This document shows positions 32,132 through 38,866 of a stretch of 38,866 nt of DNA, piece by piece. The notes below the pieces were generated by a model. It was not told the DNA's origin. It made no database searches and saw only the letters and a list, made by a program, of their open reading frames with translations. This DNA comes from Thermoanaerobaculia bacterium. Lineage in GTDB: Bacteria > Acidobacteriota > Thermoanaerobaculia > UBA5066. The stretch is taken from the NCBI GenBank assembly GCA_023717585.1, contig JAMQPJ010000419.1:1-38866 (forward strand). Reading direction: 5' to 3'. Position numbers and translations under genes: made by a program. Within the stretch, counting starts at the first letter, position 1, and the number at the start of each line of letters is the position of its first letter.

Positions 32132-33044
32132 TCAGAAGCGGGCTGAAGACGAGGTAGGGGTTCACGACGAGGGCGCGGCCTGCGGCGTCCTCGTCCCGGA
32201 AGATCGCGAAGTGGAGGTGCGGCCCGCCGATCACGCGGCCGGTCGAGCCCACGTCCCCGAGACGCTGTCCCCTCTCGACGTGATCCCCGGGCTTCAGCCC
32301 CTTCTCGTGGCGCGCGAGGTGCGCGTAGAAAAAGGTGTACTTCCCCGTTCCGTCCCTGAGATAGACCACCTTGCCGCCGCGCTTGTCGCGGCCCAGGCGT
32401 TCGATGTACCCGTCCGCGACGGCCACGACGGGTGTCCCGCGCGGAGCGGGCAGGTCGATCGCGTGATGTCTCTTGTGCTTGCCGCGCCTCGCGAGAAACG
32501 TGTCGCGGTACTTGCCACGGTCGAACGCCTCGAGCGGCAGCGGAAAGTCGGTCGCGAAGAGCTCGGCGAGCTCGTTCTCGGGGACCGACACGGGACGGCT
32601 GTTTTTCTTGCGCACGACGAAACCGGTGACCGTCTTCGCGAGGTTCTGCCAGAACGCGAGCTGGGCCGGGCTGGGGGAATCCTTCATCCCCTCGTCGACG
32701 GGAGCGAGGCCCCCTCCGTCCTCGGAGTCGTCCGGATCGTCGGGATCCTCCTCGGGGGCCTCGCTCCGGCGGGCGGCGATCGCGGCCGGCCTTCCCGACC
32801 GCGCGAGCCAGGCGAGATCCGCGGCGTCCGCCGAGGGATAGCAGCGGCCGTCCTCCGGGTCTCGCGCCGGGCAGGGCTCCGCGAGCGCGGGACGGCTGCC
32901 GGACGGCGGCTCGACCGCATCCCCCAGGGAGGCGTCCGGCCGGGCCTCGGCGATCATGGCGACGGGAGCCACCGGAGCCTCCTTCGACACGTCGACCGCA
33001 GCGCCGAGCGCTCCCCCCAGGGCGGCCGCGAGAAGAAGAATCAG
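32121..33044 (-). CDS. M23-family (LytM/NlpD-like) metallopeptidase, exported; probable CTG start
   Basis: The C-terminal 130 residues are a peptidase M23 domain with the zinc motifs HHAIDLPAP (H-x3-D) and HLHFAI, plus FFYAHLARHEKGLKPGDHVERGQRLG and GSTGRVIGGPHLHF. These enzymes cut or remodel peptidoglycan in the periplasm. The middle is acidic and low in complexity (PEEDPDDPDDSEDGGG). The first conventional start (GTG 32990) leaves no signal peptide. The frame upstream encodes LILLLAAALGGALGAAVDV, a hydrophobic export signal, beginning exactly at a CTG (33044) that overlaps the efp stop (CTGA). From there the protein has 307 residues. No ATG, GTG or TTG is present between the CTG and at least 15 codons upstream. 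The gene is thus probably coupled to efp. The CTG start is inferred; the M23 domain is certain. Confidence 0.85.
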   Translation of the reverse strand: MILLLAAALGGALGAAVDVSKEAPVAPVAMIAEARPDASLGDAVEPPSGSRPALAEPCPARDPEDGRCYPSADAADLAWLARSGRPAAIAARRSEAPEEDPDDPDDSEDGGGLAPVDEGMKDSPSPAQLAFWQNLAKTVTGFVVRKKNSRPVSVPENELAELFATDFPLPLEAFDRGKYRDTFLARRGKHKRHHAIDLPAPRGTPVVAVADGYIERLGRDKRGGKVVYLRDGTGKYTFFYAHLARHEKGLKPGDHVERGQRLGDVGSTGRVIGGPHLHFAIFRDEDAAGRALVVNPYLVFSPLLTTP

Positions 33045-33601
33045 GAGACCCGCTCCAGATACTTGTCGTCGCGCGTGTCGATCTTGACGATCGTGCCCGC
33101 CTCGACGAACTGCGGCACCTGGACGACGAGCCCGGTCTCCAGCTTCGCGGGCTTGTACGAAGCCGACGCGGTCGCGCCCTTCATTCCGGGTTCCACTTCG
33201 ACGATCCGGAGATTCACCGTCGTCGGCAGCTCCACGGACACGGGGTTGCCGTCGTAGAAGTCGATCTCGATGACGGTCTCGGGCAGGAGGTACTTCATCG
33301 ACTCGCCCACGACCTCGTCGTCGAGACGGATCTGGTCGAAGGTCTCCTGGTTCATGAAGTGGTGCCCCTGGCCGTCCGAGTAGAGGTACTGCATCTGGTG
33401 CGTGTCGAGAGAGGCCTTTTCGACTTTGTCCTCGGACCGGAACCGGTGCTCGTTCATGGCGCCGGACTTCAGGTTTCGGAGCTTCGCCTGGACGAATCCC
33501 CGGAGGTTCCCGGGCGTCTTGTGGAGAACGCTGTGCGTCCGGTGCAGCTCGCCGTTGTAGACGATGATCATTCCGGGCCGGATGTCAGTTGCGGAAATCA
33601 T
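33041..33601 (-). CDS. efp: Translation elongation factor P, variant lacking the tip lysine
   Basis: A 186-residue protein of normal EF-P length with three beta-barrel domains. Domain I starts MISATDIRPGMIIVYNGELH. The OB domains include FMNQETFDQIRLDDE and LPTTVNLRIVE, and the family signature is GATASASYKPAKLETGLVVQVP. EF-P relieves ribosome stalling at polyproline. In E. coli the domain I loop is PGKGQAF with the modified Lys34; here the equal-length loop reads PGNLRGF, placing Asn at that position, with an Arg two residues later. I see no efpA/epmA, earP or other modification gene in the window. The ATG at 33601 has GGAG 7 bases upstream. It lies between the Pal-like gene (polyproline linker) and the M23 gene. 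Confidence 0.95.
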   Translation of the reverse strand: MISATDIRPGMIIVYNGELHRTHSVLHKTPGNLRGFVQAKLRNLKSGAMNEHRFRSEDKVEKASLDTHQMQYLYSDGQGHHFMNQETFDQIRLDDEVVGESMKYLLPETVIEIDFYDGNPVSVELPTTVNLRIVEVEPGMKGATASASYKPAKLETGLVVQVPQFVEAGTIVKIDTRDDKYLERVS

Positions 33602-33728
33602 TGATTCTCCAGGGTTTCATGGATTCCGCTCTGGCGCGCGTGACACTGTGGAGAAGCGTTCCCCCACCCTTTGCCGGACCCGTTGGCGGACATTGGAGCC
33701 TAACCCAGCCCTCACCGGAAAGACAAGC

Positions 33729-33752
33729 GGCCCGGGCCGTAAGGCCCGGGCC
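33729..33752 (-). terminator. Strong GC hairpin between the Pal-like gene and efp
   Basis: GGCCCGGGCC at 33729-33738 and again at 33743-33752 around GTAA. The 10-mer is its own reverse complement, so the two copies form a perfect 10-bp stem with a 4-base loop. It begins 24 bp beyond the Pal-like stop in the direction of transcription. A U-rich tract is only partial (GCTTGTCTTTCC), so it may be an attenuator or a factor-assisted terminator. Confidence 0.5.
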
Positions 33753-33776
33753 AGGAAAGACGCCGGAGAACCCTTT

Positions 33777-34613
33777 TCAGCGCTTCGTGACGATGAAGTG
33801 CGACCTGCGGTTAGAGGCGTAGGCCGTCTCGCTCGTGCCCGTAGCGAAAGGACGCTCTTCACCGACGGTCGTGACCGTCAGGCGGGCGGGCTCGATGCCG
33901 AGCTTGACCATGTGGTCATACGTCGCCTTCGAGCGCCTTTGGCCGAGCGCCAGGTTGTACTTGTTGGTGCCGCGGAGGTCGCAGTGGCCTTCAATCGTGA
34001 CCTGTGTGTCGGGATGGTTCTTGATCCACTCGGCCCCGCGCTGGAGCCGATCGTGGTACTCGGGTTTGATGACGGCCTTGTCGTAGTCGAAGAAGATGTC
34101 CTCGAGATAGCCGCCCTTCTGCGTAAGCGCCACCATCTCCTGCTCCACCGCGGGCGGCGGCGGGGGCGGCGGCGGGGGCGGGGGCGGGGTGGGAATCGGC
34201 GTCGGGGCGGGCGTCGGCGGGGGCGGCGGCGGATCGACGACGAACTTCACGCGCGACGTCTCGGCGCGCTTGCCATTGCGCATGACGAAGGCGTCGGCCT
34301 CGTGCGGGCCTGCGCCCACTCCCGTGAAGGTCGTGCAGAGCGGCTTCGCGTCGGCGGCGATCATCCGGCTCTGGCCGCCGTCGAGCGTCACTTCATACGC
34401 CTTGGGGGGGAAGGTGCAGTAGTCGCCCCCGACGGGCGTCACGCACACTTCGACGGGCGCGCCCTGCGCGAAGTGCGCGCCTTCGCCCGGCTTCGTGATC
34501 TTGAATCCGGCGCCCGTCGTGCACGTGCACGCGGCCATGAAAAGCGCGGCGAACAGCGCGACGCCGGCGCCCACGCGCCTCGAAATCGATTTCGGAAGGA
34601 AAGCTGAGATCAC
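33777..34613 (-). CDS. Pal/OmpA-family outer-membrane lipoprotein with polyproline linker
   Basis: A 278-residue protein. It has a lipoprotein signal with the lipobox region FMAAC (Cys29), an N-terminal beta domain (about 35-130), a linker with runs of 6 and 12 consecutive prolines (about 137-164), and a C-terminal OmpA domain. That domain has IFFDYDKAVIKPEYHDRL, TIEGHCDLRGTNKYNLALGQRRSKATYDHMVKLGI and TVGEERPF, the peptidoglycan (diaminopimelate)-binding fold with the Asp and Arg of the GHCDLRGT...RR pattern. It should tether the outer membrane to the cell wall. The GTG at 34613 is chosen for its AGGAGG five bases upstream; the overlapping out-of-frame ATG is followed at once by TGA. It lies 25 bp after the esterase gene in the fadL operon. 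A true Pal would usually sit with tolB, which is absent here, so the symbol is withheld. Confidence 0.88.
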   Translation of the reverse strand: MISAFLPKSISRRVGAGVALFAALFMAACTCTTGAGFKITKPGEGAHFAQGAPVEVCVTPVGGDYCTFPPKAYEVTLDGGQSRMIAADAKPLCTTFTGVGAGPHEADAFVMRNGKRAETSRVKFVVDPPPPPPTPAPTPIPTPPPPPPPPPPPPAVEQEMVALTQKGGYLEDIFFDYDKAVIKPEYHDRLQRGAEWIKNHPDTQVTIEGHCDLRGTNKYNLALGQRRSKATYDHMVKLGIEPARLTVTTVGEERPFATGTSETAYASNRRSHFIVTKR

Positions 34614-34638
34614 ATCGTCCTCCTGATCCTTCGGCCGG

Positions 34639-36138
34639 TCACGGCTGCTCGGGGCCGCGGTGATGGCGTTCGACGCGCGGAACCAGGCCGCCGTCGCCCT
34701 GCACGAGAGCGGGCTTCGAGAAAGAGAACATCGACGCGAGCTGGCTCGCGAAGTCGAGGGTGAAGATCTGCTCGATCGCCGTCGCCTTCTCGGCATCGTT
34801 CATCGGCGCCCACACGTACGACCCCGTGAACGGGCCGGAGAGCCCGCCGTTCGTCCCGCCCGCGAAGAGGTACGCCGAGAGGTTCACGCGGGGGATGGAG
34901 GCGCCGAAGTTCGCGTTCATGAACTGGATGACGTCGTCCGCGAGGAGCGCGTATCCGATCGGCGTGAGGTGGAAGCCGTCGTAGGAAAACGCCCCACCCG
35001 ACAGGAACGCGGCGTTGATCGTCGCGCCGCCGAAGTTGAATCCGGCCTTCAGACGCAGAAGGAAGTCGTTCACGTCGTAATACTTGTAACCCGAAGCCGT
35101 CGCGGCCGCCTTGATGGCGGTGTTGTAGTCGGTGCCGCGCTGCTTGAGGAAGGCGACGTCGGCGGCATAGATGAGGGCGCCCGGGTGCGTCGCGTCGATG
35201 GCCGCCGCGGGCAGGGGCTTGTTGCAGTTCGGCAGCGTCGGGGCAACCGCGCAGGGAATGCCGAAGCCGGACGGCAGGTACGCCGCGGCGTTGAGCGTGA
35301 CGAGCGTCGTGGGCGGGATCGCGCAGGCCGGAACGCCGGTGGCGCATCCCTTCGGTCCGAGGAGCGAAATCGGCGCGCCGCCCACGAGGACGAGCTTGCC
35401 GCCGCTCGTCAGGTACGGCGGAAGCGTCGTCGCGAACGGAATGCTCGTGACGTCGGCGACGCCGAAGACGAGTCCCTTCGGCTGCTTGCTCTTCAGCGTC
35501 GTGAGCGCGGTGTTGATGTCGGCCGTGAAGGGCGCGAGCGGCGTGACGGTCACGCCGTCGATGACGGTGCCGCTCAGCACGGCGCCGAGGTAGTCGTTGC
35601 CCACGTTCTCGAGGAAGACGAACGTCGGGTTGAGCGCGACGGCCTGGGCAATGGGCGAGCCGATGTGGAGCGCCGAGTTCCGGAGGACGAGGTCGATGAA
35701 CGAGCGGCAGGCTCCGGCGCTGGCCGTCTCGGCGCCCGTCGTGGCGCGCACCATGTCGCCGATCGCGCAGCCGGGAATCGAAAGGTTGTTGTAGGGGCGC
35801 GCCACCGCGAGGTTCGCCGGCGTGCCGTTTCCGGCCTCGCCGCCGAACGACGGGGCGAGCGACGTGAGGACCATGCAGTTGCCGAGGCCGGGGTCGTTGA
35901 CGATGGGCTGCTGGAAGTCGGCGACGTTCGCCGTCCGGGCGATGATCGCGATCGGCGAATCCACCTGGACGCGCTTCGTGAGGCAGCCTGAGGAGAAGCC
36001 GGCTCCCTCGGAATCACCGACGAATGCGATCCGGGTCAGGTCGACCTGGGCGGCGGCGGGAAGGGCGACGGCAGCCGCGAGAATGGCGGCGAAAGCCGCG
36101 GCGGAGACGAGGCGGAGGAGGGCAGTGGGAGTCTTCAT
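34639..36138 (-). CDS. Secreted SGNH/GDSL-family esterase or lipase
   Basis: A 499-residue protein with a signal peptide (LLRLVSAAAFAAILAAAVALPAAAQ, cleavage about residue 31). The SGNH blocks are visible: block I FVGDSEGAGF (nucleophile Ser about residue 43), block III GND in ENVGNDYLG, and block V DGFHLTPIG with the catalytic Asp and His near residue 395. It contains at least seven cysteines. It is longer than most SGNH enzymes. There is no autotransporter barrel after the catalytic part, unlike EstA, so it is probably periplasmic or released. It lies 16 bp after fadL and 25 bp before the Pal-like gene, in one likely operon. Next to a FadL porin, its likely job is to release fatty acids or similar acyl compounds for uptake. 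The substrate is inferred from context only. Confidence 0.85.
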   Translation of the reverse strand: MKTPTALLRLVSAAAFAAILAAAVALPAAAQVDLTRIAFVGDSEGAGFSSGCLTKRVQVDSPIAIIARTANVADFQQPIVNDPGLGNCMVLTSLAPSFGGEAGNGTPANLAVARPYNNLSIPGCAIGDMVRATTGAETASAGACRSFIDLVLRNSALHIGSPIAQAVALNPTFVFLENVGNDYLGAVLSGTVIDGVTVTPLAPFTADINTALTTLKSKQPKGLVFGVADVTSIPFATTLPPYLTSGGKLVLVGGAPISLLGPKGCATGVPACAIPPTTLVTLNAAAYLPSGFGIPCAVAPTLPNCNKPLPAAAIDATHPGALIYAADVAFLKQRGTDYNTAIKAAATASGYKYYDVNDFLLRLKAGFNFGGATINAAFLSGGAFSYDGFHLTPIGYALLADDVIQFMNANFGASIPRVNLSAYLFAGGTNGGLSGPFTGSYVWAPMNDAEKATAIEQIFTLDFASQLASMFSFSKPALVQGDGGLVPRVERHHRGPEQP

Positions 36139-36154
36139 GTTCTTCTGTGCTCCC

Positions 36155-37456
36155 TCAGAACGTCGACTTGATCGTGACGCCCGGCAGGATCGCGAACGTC
36201 TTGTAGGTGCCGTTGAAGTTGTCCTTGTTCGTCGAGACGGTTCTCTCGTGGAACCACAGGAACAGGCTCGAAACCTGGAATTCGAATTTTCCGGCCCGGA
36301 TGCCGGCGCCGATCGAACCGCCGACGCGATTCGAATCCGGCAGGAAAGGCGACACGTCGGCGTCGGGCTGCGGCGTCTGGTCGTACACGAACCCGCCCGC
36401 GAGCCAGCCCGCTTTCATCCTGTAGAGGAGGCCGGCGCGCACCGCCCACGCGTCCTCCCATTTGTGCACGAGGGTCGTGTCCGGGAGGCCGGAGATCCTC
36501 AGGACCGTCTGGTCGAAGACGCTCCACGTCGTGTAGTTGCCGTCCACTTCGAGCGTGAGGTTCGGCGTGAGGTCGTAGGCCAGCCCGAACATCGTGAGGG
36601 AGGGAAACTGGACCGTCGTCGTCGCGGGAACGGTCTGGCCGAGCGGAAGCTGGGCCGCGACGGCCGCGTCGAACTGCGCGTTGCCGGTCGGGATCTTGCC
36701 GAACTCGGCGCCGCCCTCGAGGTCGACGTCCATGTGGGAGTGGTACGCGATGCCGATGCGGAGGCGTTCGCAGGGCTTGACGAGAAGGCCCGCATTGAAG
36801 CCGACCGTAACGGGGGTGCCCGTCGAGACGATGCTGACGTGCGCCACGTCCACGACACGGTTCGTGAAGGGATTGAGGGCCGCGGCATTCCTGGAGAGCT
36901 TGACGTCCGTGAGACGGAACTCGGGGCCCGCGCCGATGGCGAGGGAGTCCGAGAGCTTGATCGCGAGCTGCGCCGACACGGCGAGCTGGCGGATGTCGGT
37001 GCGCTGGCTCAGGAACCGGCCCCTGAACGTGTCCGGGTTCTCCCAGGGCACGCCGAGGCCGTTCGGAGACCAGAAGCCGACCGCGAGCTTCACGTCCTTC
37101 GAGAGGCCGAGGACGCCGTACCCGTGTCCGATCGCGTAAAGCGACTTGCTCATCTCCGCGCGATAGCCGTCCCCCGGGAAGGGGCTCGCGCCGTCGAACT
37201 CAGCCGTGGGGCGAAGGATGATGAAGCCGCCTCCTTCCAGGGTGAGCCCTTTGTCGGTGAAAGCGTTGCCGGCGGGATTGAAGAACATCGCGGACGGGTC
37301 GTCCGCCGTGGCGACGAATGCGCCGCCCATGGCGGTCGCCTTCGAGCCTTGCTCGAAGAGCGCGAAACCCGCGCTCTCGACACGGCCCGCAGACGCGGCG
37401 GCCACGAGGCTGACGAGCACGACGGTCGCCAGCCGGTTGTGAATCGATTTGAACAC
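36155..37456 (-). CDS. fadL: FadL/OmpP1/TodX-family outer-membrane transport protein
   Basis: A 433-residue outer-membrane beta-barrel. After the signal peptide, the mature N terminus AGFALFEQGSKATAMGGAFVA followed by DPSAMFFNPAGNAF is the FadL hatch region with its conserved NPA. Alternating strands run to a C-terminal ITIKSTF-like ending with the final Phe expected for BAM insertion. FadL proteins carry long-chain fatty acids or other hydrophobic compounds across the outer membrane by lateral diffusion. The GTG at 37456 is chosen because AAGGAGG lies 7 bp upstream; the GTG at 37471 would place that site inside the coding sequence. It heads a minus-strand operon with the SGNH esterase and Pal-like gene. 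The upstream neighbour, 118 bp away, is the FakA-FakB fusion. Confidence 0.9.
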   Translation of the reverse strand: MFKSIHNRLATVVLVSLVAAASAGRVESAGFALFEQGSKATAMGGAFVATADDPSAMFFNPAGNAFTDKGLTLEGGGFIILRPTAEFDGASPFPGDGYRAEMSKSLYAIGHGYGVLGLSKDVKLAVGFWSPNGLGVPWENPDTFRGRFLSQRTDIRQLAVSAQLAIKLSDSLAIGAGPEFRLTDVKLSRNAAALNPFTNRVVDVAHVSIVSTGTPVTVGFNAGLLVKPCERLRIGIAYHSHMDVDLEGGAEFGKIPTGNAQFDAAVAAQLPLGQTVPATTTVQFPSLTMFGLAYDLTPNLTLEVDGNYTTWSVFDQTVLRISGLPDTTLVHKWEDAWAVRAGLLYRMKAGWLAGGFVYDQTPQPDADVSPFLPDSNRVGGSIGAGIRAGKFEFQVSSLFLWFHERTVSTNKDNFNGTYKTFAILPGVTIKSTF

Positions 37457-37495
37457 CGGTTCCTCCTTCACGTCACACTGAGGGGTAAAGCTGAA

Positions 37496-37503
37496 TGTCG
37501 ACA
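37496..37503. promoter_or_regulatory. Palindrome in the fadL leader, possible operator
   Basis: TGTCGACA is a perfect 8-bp palindrome 40 bp upstream of the fadL start, followed by a second half-site (TTTGACAGA, 37505-37513). The surrounding A/T-rich block (37496-37530) is the most likely promoter region for fadL. No regulator family is implied by the motif alone. Confidence 0.3.
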
Positions 37504-37555
37504 GTTTGACAGATATTACGGATTTTTTTGCCGGACGGCGGGAGAGTCAAGCTCT

Positions 37556-37569
37556 ATTCGCAAGCGAAT
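37556..37569 (-). terminator. Inverted repeat just after the FakA-FakB fusion gene
   Basis: ATTCGC-AA-GCGAAT (37556-37569) is a perfect 6-bp inverted repeat starting 6 bp past the stop at 37575. The loop is too short for a good hairpin unless the inner pairs open, and no T tract follows on the minus strand. It may be a weak terminator or a protein-binding site. Confidence 0.3.
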
Positions 37570-37574
37570 CGTTC

Positions 37575-38866
37575 TCAAACCGAATCGCGCGCGCGTGAGC
37601 CCAGAAAACCCACCGCGACGGCCCCGGGGCCCGTGTGCGCCGCGAGCACGGGAGCGATCTCGACGACGAAGGCGTCGGACCCCGGTCGCCGGGTCAGCAG
37701 CTCCCCGGCGATGCTTTCCGCGAGCCCGGCCGCCCCGAAGTGGGCCACCCCCCAGGTCGTCTCGGCGAGCCCCCTCGTCCTCGCGTGGGACTTCTCGACG
37801 AGTTTCACGCTCGCCCGGGGGAAGCCCCGGGCGGCGCCTCCGGGCCGGGCGCGCCCGAGGCCGTCCACGGTGATGAGGGGGACCACGCCGAGGGCGTTCG
37901 CGAGGGCCCGTTGGCCGGATGTGACGCGGCCCCCTTTCACGAGCGTGTCGAGCGACGGCACGGCGGCGTAGAGGCGAGCCCGCGCCGCCGCCGACTCGGC
38001 GGCGAGAGCCGCCTCGGCGAGGGTTCCTCCGCTCCGGGCGACGCGCGCGGCCTCCCGCACGATGAGACCTTGTGCGACGGACACGTTCCTGGAGTCCAGG
38101 ACGAGAACCGGAGCCAGTCCGCCATCGGCGCGGAGCGAGGTCGCCGCCGTGCGCGCGGCCGAGCACGTCCCCGAGAGGGCGCCCGAGACGTGGATCCCGA
38201 GCACCGGGGCTCCGTGCGCCGCGAGGGCGCCGTACACCTCCCGGAAATCGGCCGGCGGGGGCTGCGAGGTCCGCGCCGTGAACCGGCCCTCGGCCATCCG
38301 CTCGTGAAACGCGGCGGGCGTGATCGTGACCTTGTCGAGGAATGTCTCCTCGCCCAGGATGAGCCGGAGGGGAACGACGGTGACGCCCGCCGCCTCGAGG
38401 GCGGCCTCCGGCAGGTCGCACGCCGAATCCGTCACGACGGCGACGCGGCCGCGTTCGGCGAACCGGGCGCCCTGCTGGGCGCGCATATCCTCCACCTTCG
38501 TGTCGGAGACGGCGCCGAACTTCCGCACGACGTCGAACGCGTCCTCCGGGCGATTGACGTGAACGTGCACGCGGACCCGCGCGGCGCCGCCCACGACCGC
38601 GATCGAATCTCCGAGCGGCGCGAGAGCGCGCCGGATCGCGTCCCGGTCGAGCCGGTCACCCGCCACGAGCGCTTCCGTGCAGTAGCGGAAGAGTATCGAC
38701 TCGCGAGCCTCGCGGATGCGCGCCTCGACGCGGTCCTCGGGAGGCTCCGGCGGCGGCGCCACGGCGTTCCGCCCGAAGGCCGCCAGCGCCCCTTCGAGAA
38801 AGAGGACGAAGCCCCGGGCGCCCGCGTCCACGACCCCGGCGCGGCGCAGGACGGGAAGCTGCTCCC
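37575..38866 (-). CDS. Fused FakA-FakB-like fatty-acid kinase (DAK2/DegV fusion; 5' end outside window)
   Basis: The frame enters from the right edge reading EQLPVLRRAGVVDAGARGF, the end of a DhaL/DAK2 kinase domain as in FakA. The FakA middle/C-terminal domain follows (RYCTEALVAGD, PLGDSIAVVGG, VRVHVHVNRPEDAFDVVRKFG, KVEDMRAQ). A complete DegV/FakB domain then begins at VAVVTDSACDLP (about 38443). It has the fatty-acid-binding signatures TSQPPPADF, HVSGALSGTCSAA, DSRNVSVAQGLIV and LVKGGRV. In Firmicutes, FakA (kinase) and FakB (acyl carrier) are separate proteins that phosphorylate exogenous fatty acids to acyl-phosphate for PlsX/PlsY; here they are one polypeptide. At least 430 residues are visible. 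It is followed on the same strand by fadL and a secreted esterase, which supports a fatty-acid role. The kinase active site lies outside the window. Confidence 0.88.
   Translation of the reverse strand, partial: EQLPVLRRAGVVDAGARGFVLFLEGALAAFGRNAVAPPPEPPEDRVEARIREARESILFRYCTEALVAGDRLDRDAIRRALAPLGDSIAVVGGAARVRVHVHVNRPEDAFDVVRKFGAVSDTKVEDMRAQQGARFAERGRVAVVTDSACDLPEAALEAAGVTVVPLRLILGEETFLDKVTITPAAFHERMAEGRFTARTSQPPPADFREVYGALAAHGAPVLGIHVSGALSGTCSAARTAATSLRADGGLAPVLVLDSRNVSVAQGLIVREAARVARSGGTLAEAALAAESAAARARLYAAVPSLDTLVKGGRVTSGQRALANALGVVPLITVDGLGRARPGGAARGFPRASVKLVEKSHARTRGLAETTWGVAHFGAAGLAESIAGELLTRRPGSDAFVVEIAPVLAAHTGPGAVAVGFLGSRARDSV

Noticed and set aside
32990..32990. GTG at 32990 as start of the M23 peptidase
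   Set aside because: It gives no export signal for a peptidoglycan enzyme, while the in-frame sequence above it encodes one starting at CTG 33044.

Overview
The window is a very GC-rich, densely coded bacterial chromosome segment (about two thirds or more G+C by eye). Many genes have four-base stop/start overlaps and GTG starts are frequent. The gene set points to a diderm: FadL-type outer-membrane porin, Pal/OmpA lipoprotein, lipoproteins and an RND-type adaptor. The MglA-like GTPase, secreted DUF1579 protein, GAF-rich kinase with HD-GYP partner and FakA-FakB fusion fit a deep Acidobacteriota (Thermoanaerobaculia-like) genome or a similar myxobacterial/PVC-like one. That placement is inference. 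I see no tRNA, rRNA, CRISPR array, insertion sequence or prophage, and no gene-free stretch over 300 bases; the longest gaps (about 150-175 bp) are 15268-15416 and 33602-33776.

Layout. 1-979: C-terminal part of an MglA-like GTPase with a long Ala/Pro-rich, coiled-coil tail, then a PilZ protein. 1412-5239 (minus): phoH-ybeY-CNNM/CorC-era, a conserved ribosome/RNA-maturation cluster. 5308-6555 (plus): two small secreted proteins. 6571-11006 (minus): a MacAB-like exporter (adaptor, two separate permeases, one ATPase). 11141-13114: secreted S9 prolyl-oligopeptidase. 13121-15267 (minus): ECF sigma, zinc-type anti-sigma and a secretin-N-domain-like periplasmic protein. 15417-16213: ArsR regulator plus SRPBCC protein with a clear operator/promoter. 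16258-18716 (minus): an aconitase/isopropylmalate-dehydratase fusion and a small lipoprotein. 18798-19799: secreted CARDB protein. 19818-23356: divergent UvrD-type helicase and APC permease. 23353-28429 (minus): four-GAF histidine kinase, GAF/HD-GYP phosphodiesterase and a small exported protein. 28455-32093 (plus): a 1212-residue flavoprotein resembling an NfnL-NfnS fusion. 32121-38866 (minus): FakA-FakB fusion, FadL porin, SGNH esterase, Pal-like lipoprotein, EF-P and an M23 peptidase.

How the parts may work together. The right end reads as a fatty-acid acquisition module: a secreted esterase releases acyl chains, FadL takes them across the outer membrane, and a fused FakA-FakB kinase phosphorylates them for phospholipid synthesis. 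The kinase/HD-GYP pair, together with the PilZ protein, suggests c-di-GMP control. It is divergent, with only 25 bp between start codons, from the NfnLS-like flavoenzyme.

The most unusual sequence-level observation is that three exported-protein genes have an in-frame CTG inside a CTGA stop/start overlap with the upstream gene. In two of them the signal peptide is only complete if translation starts at that CTG.
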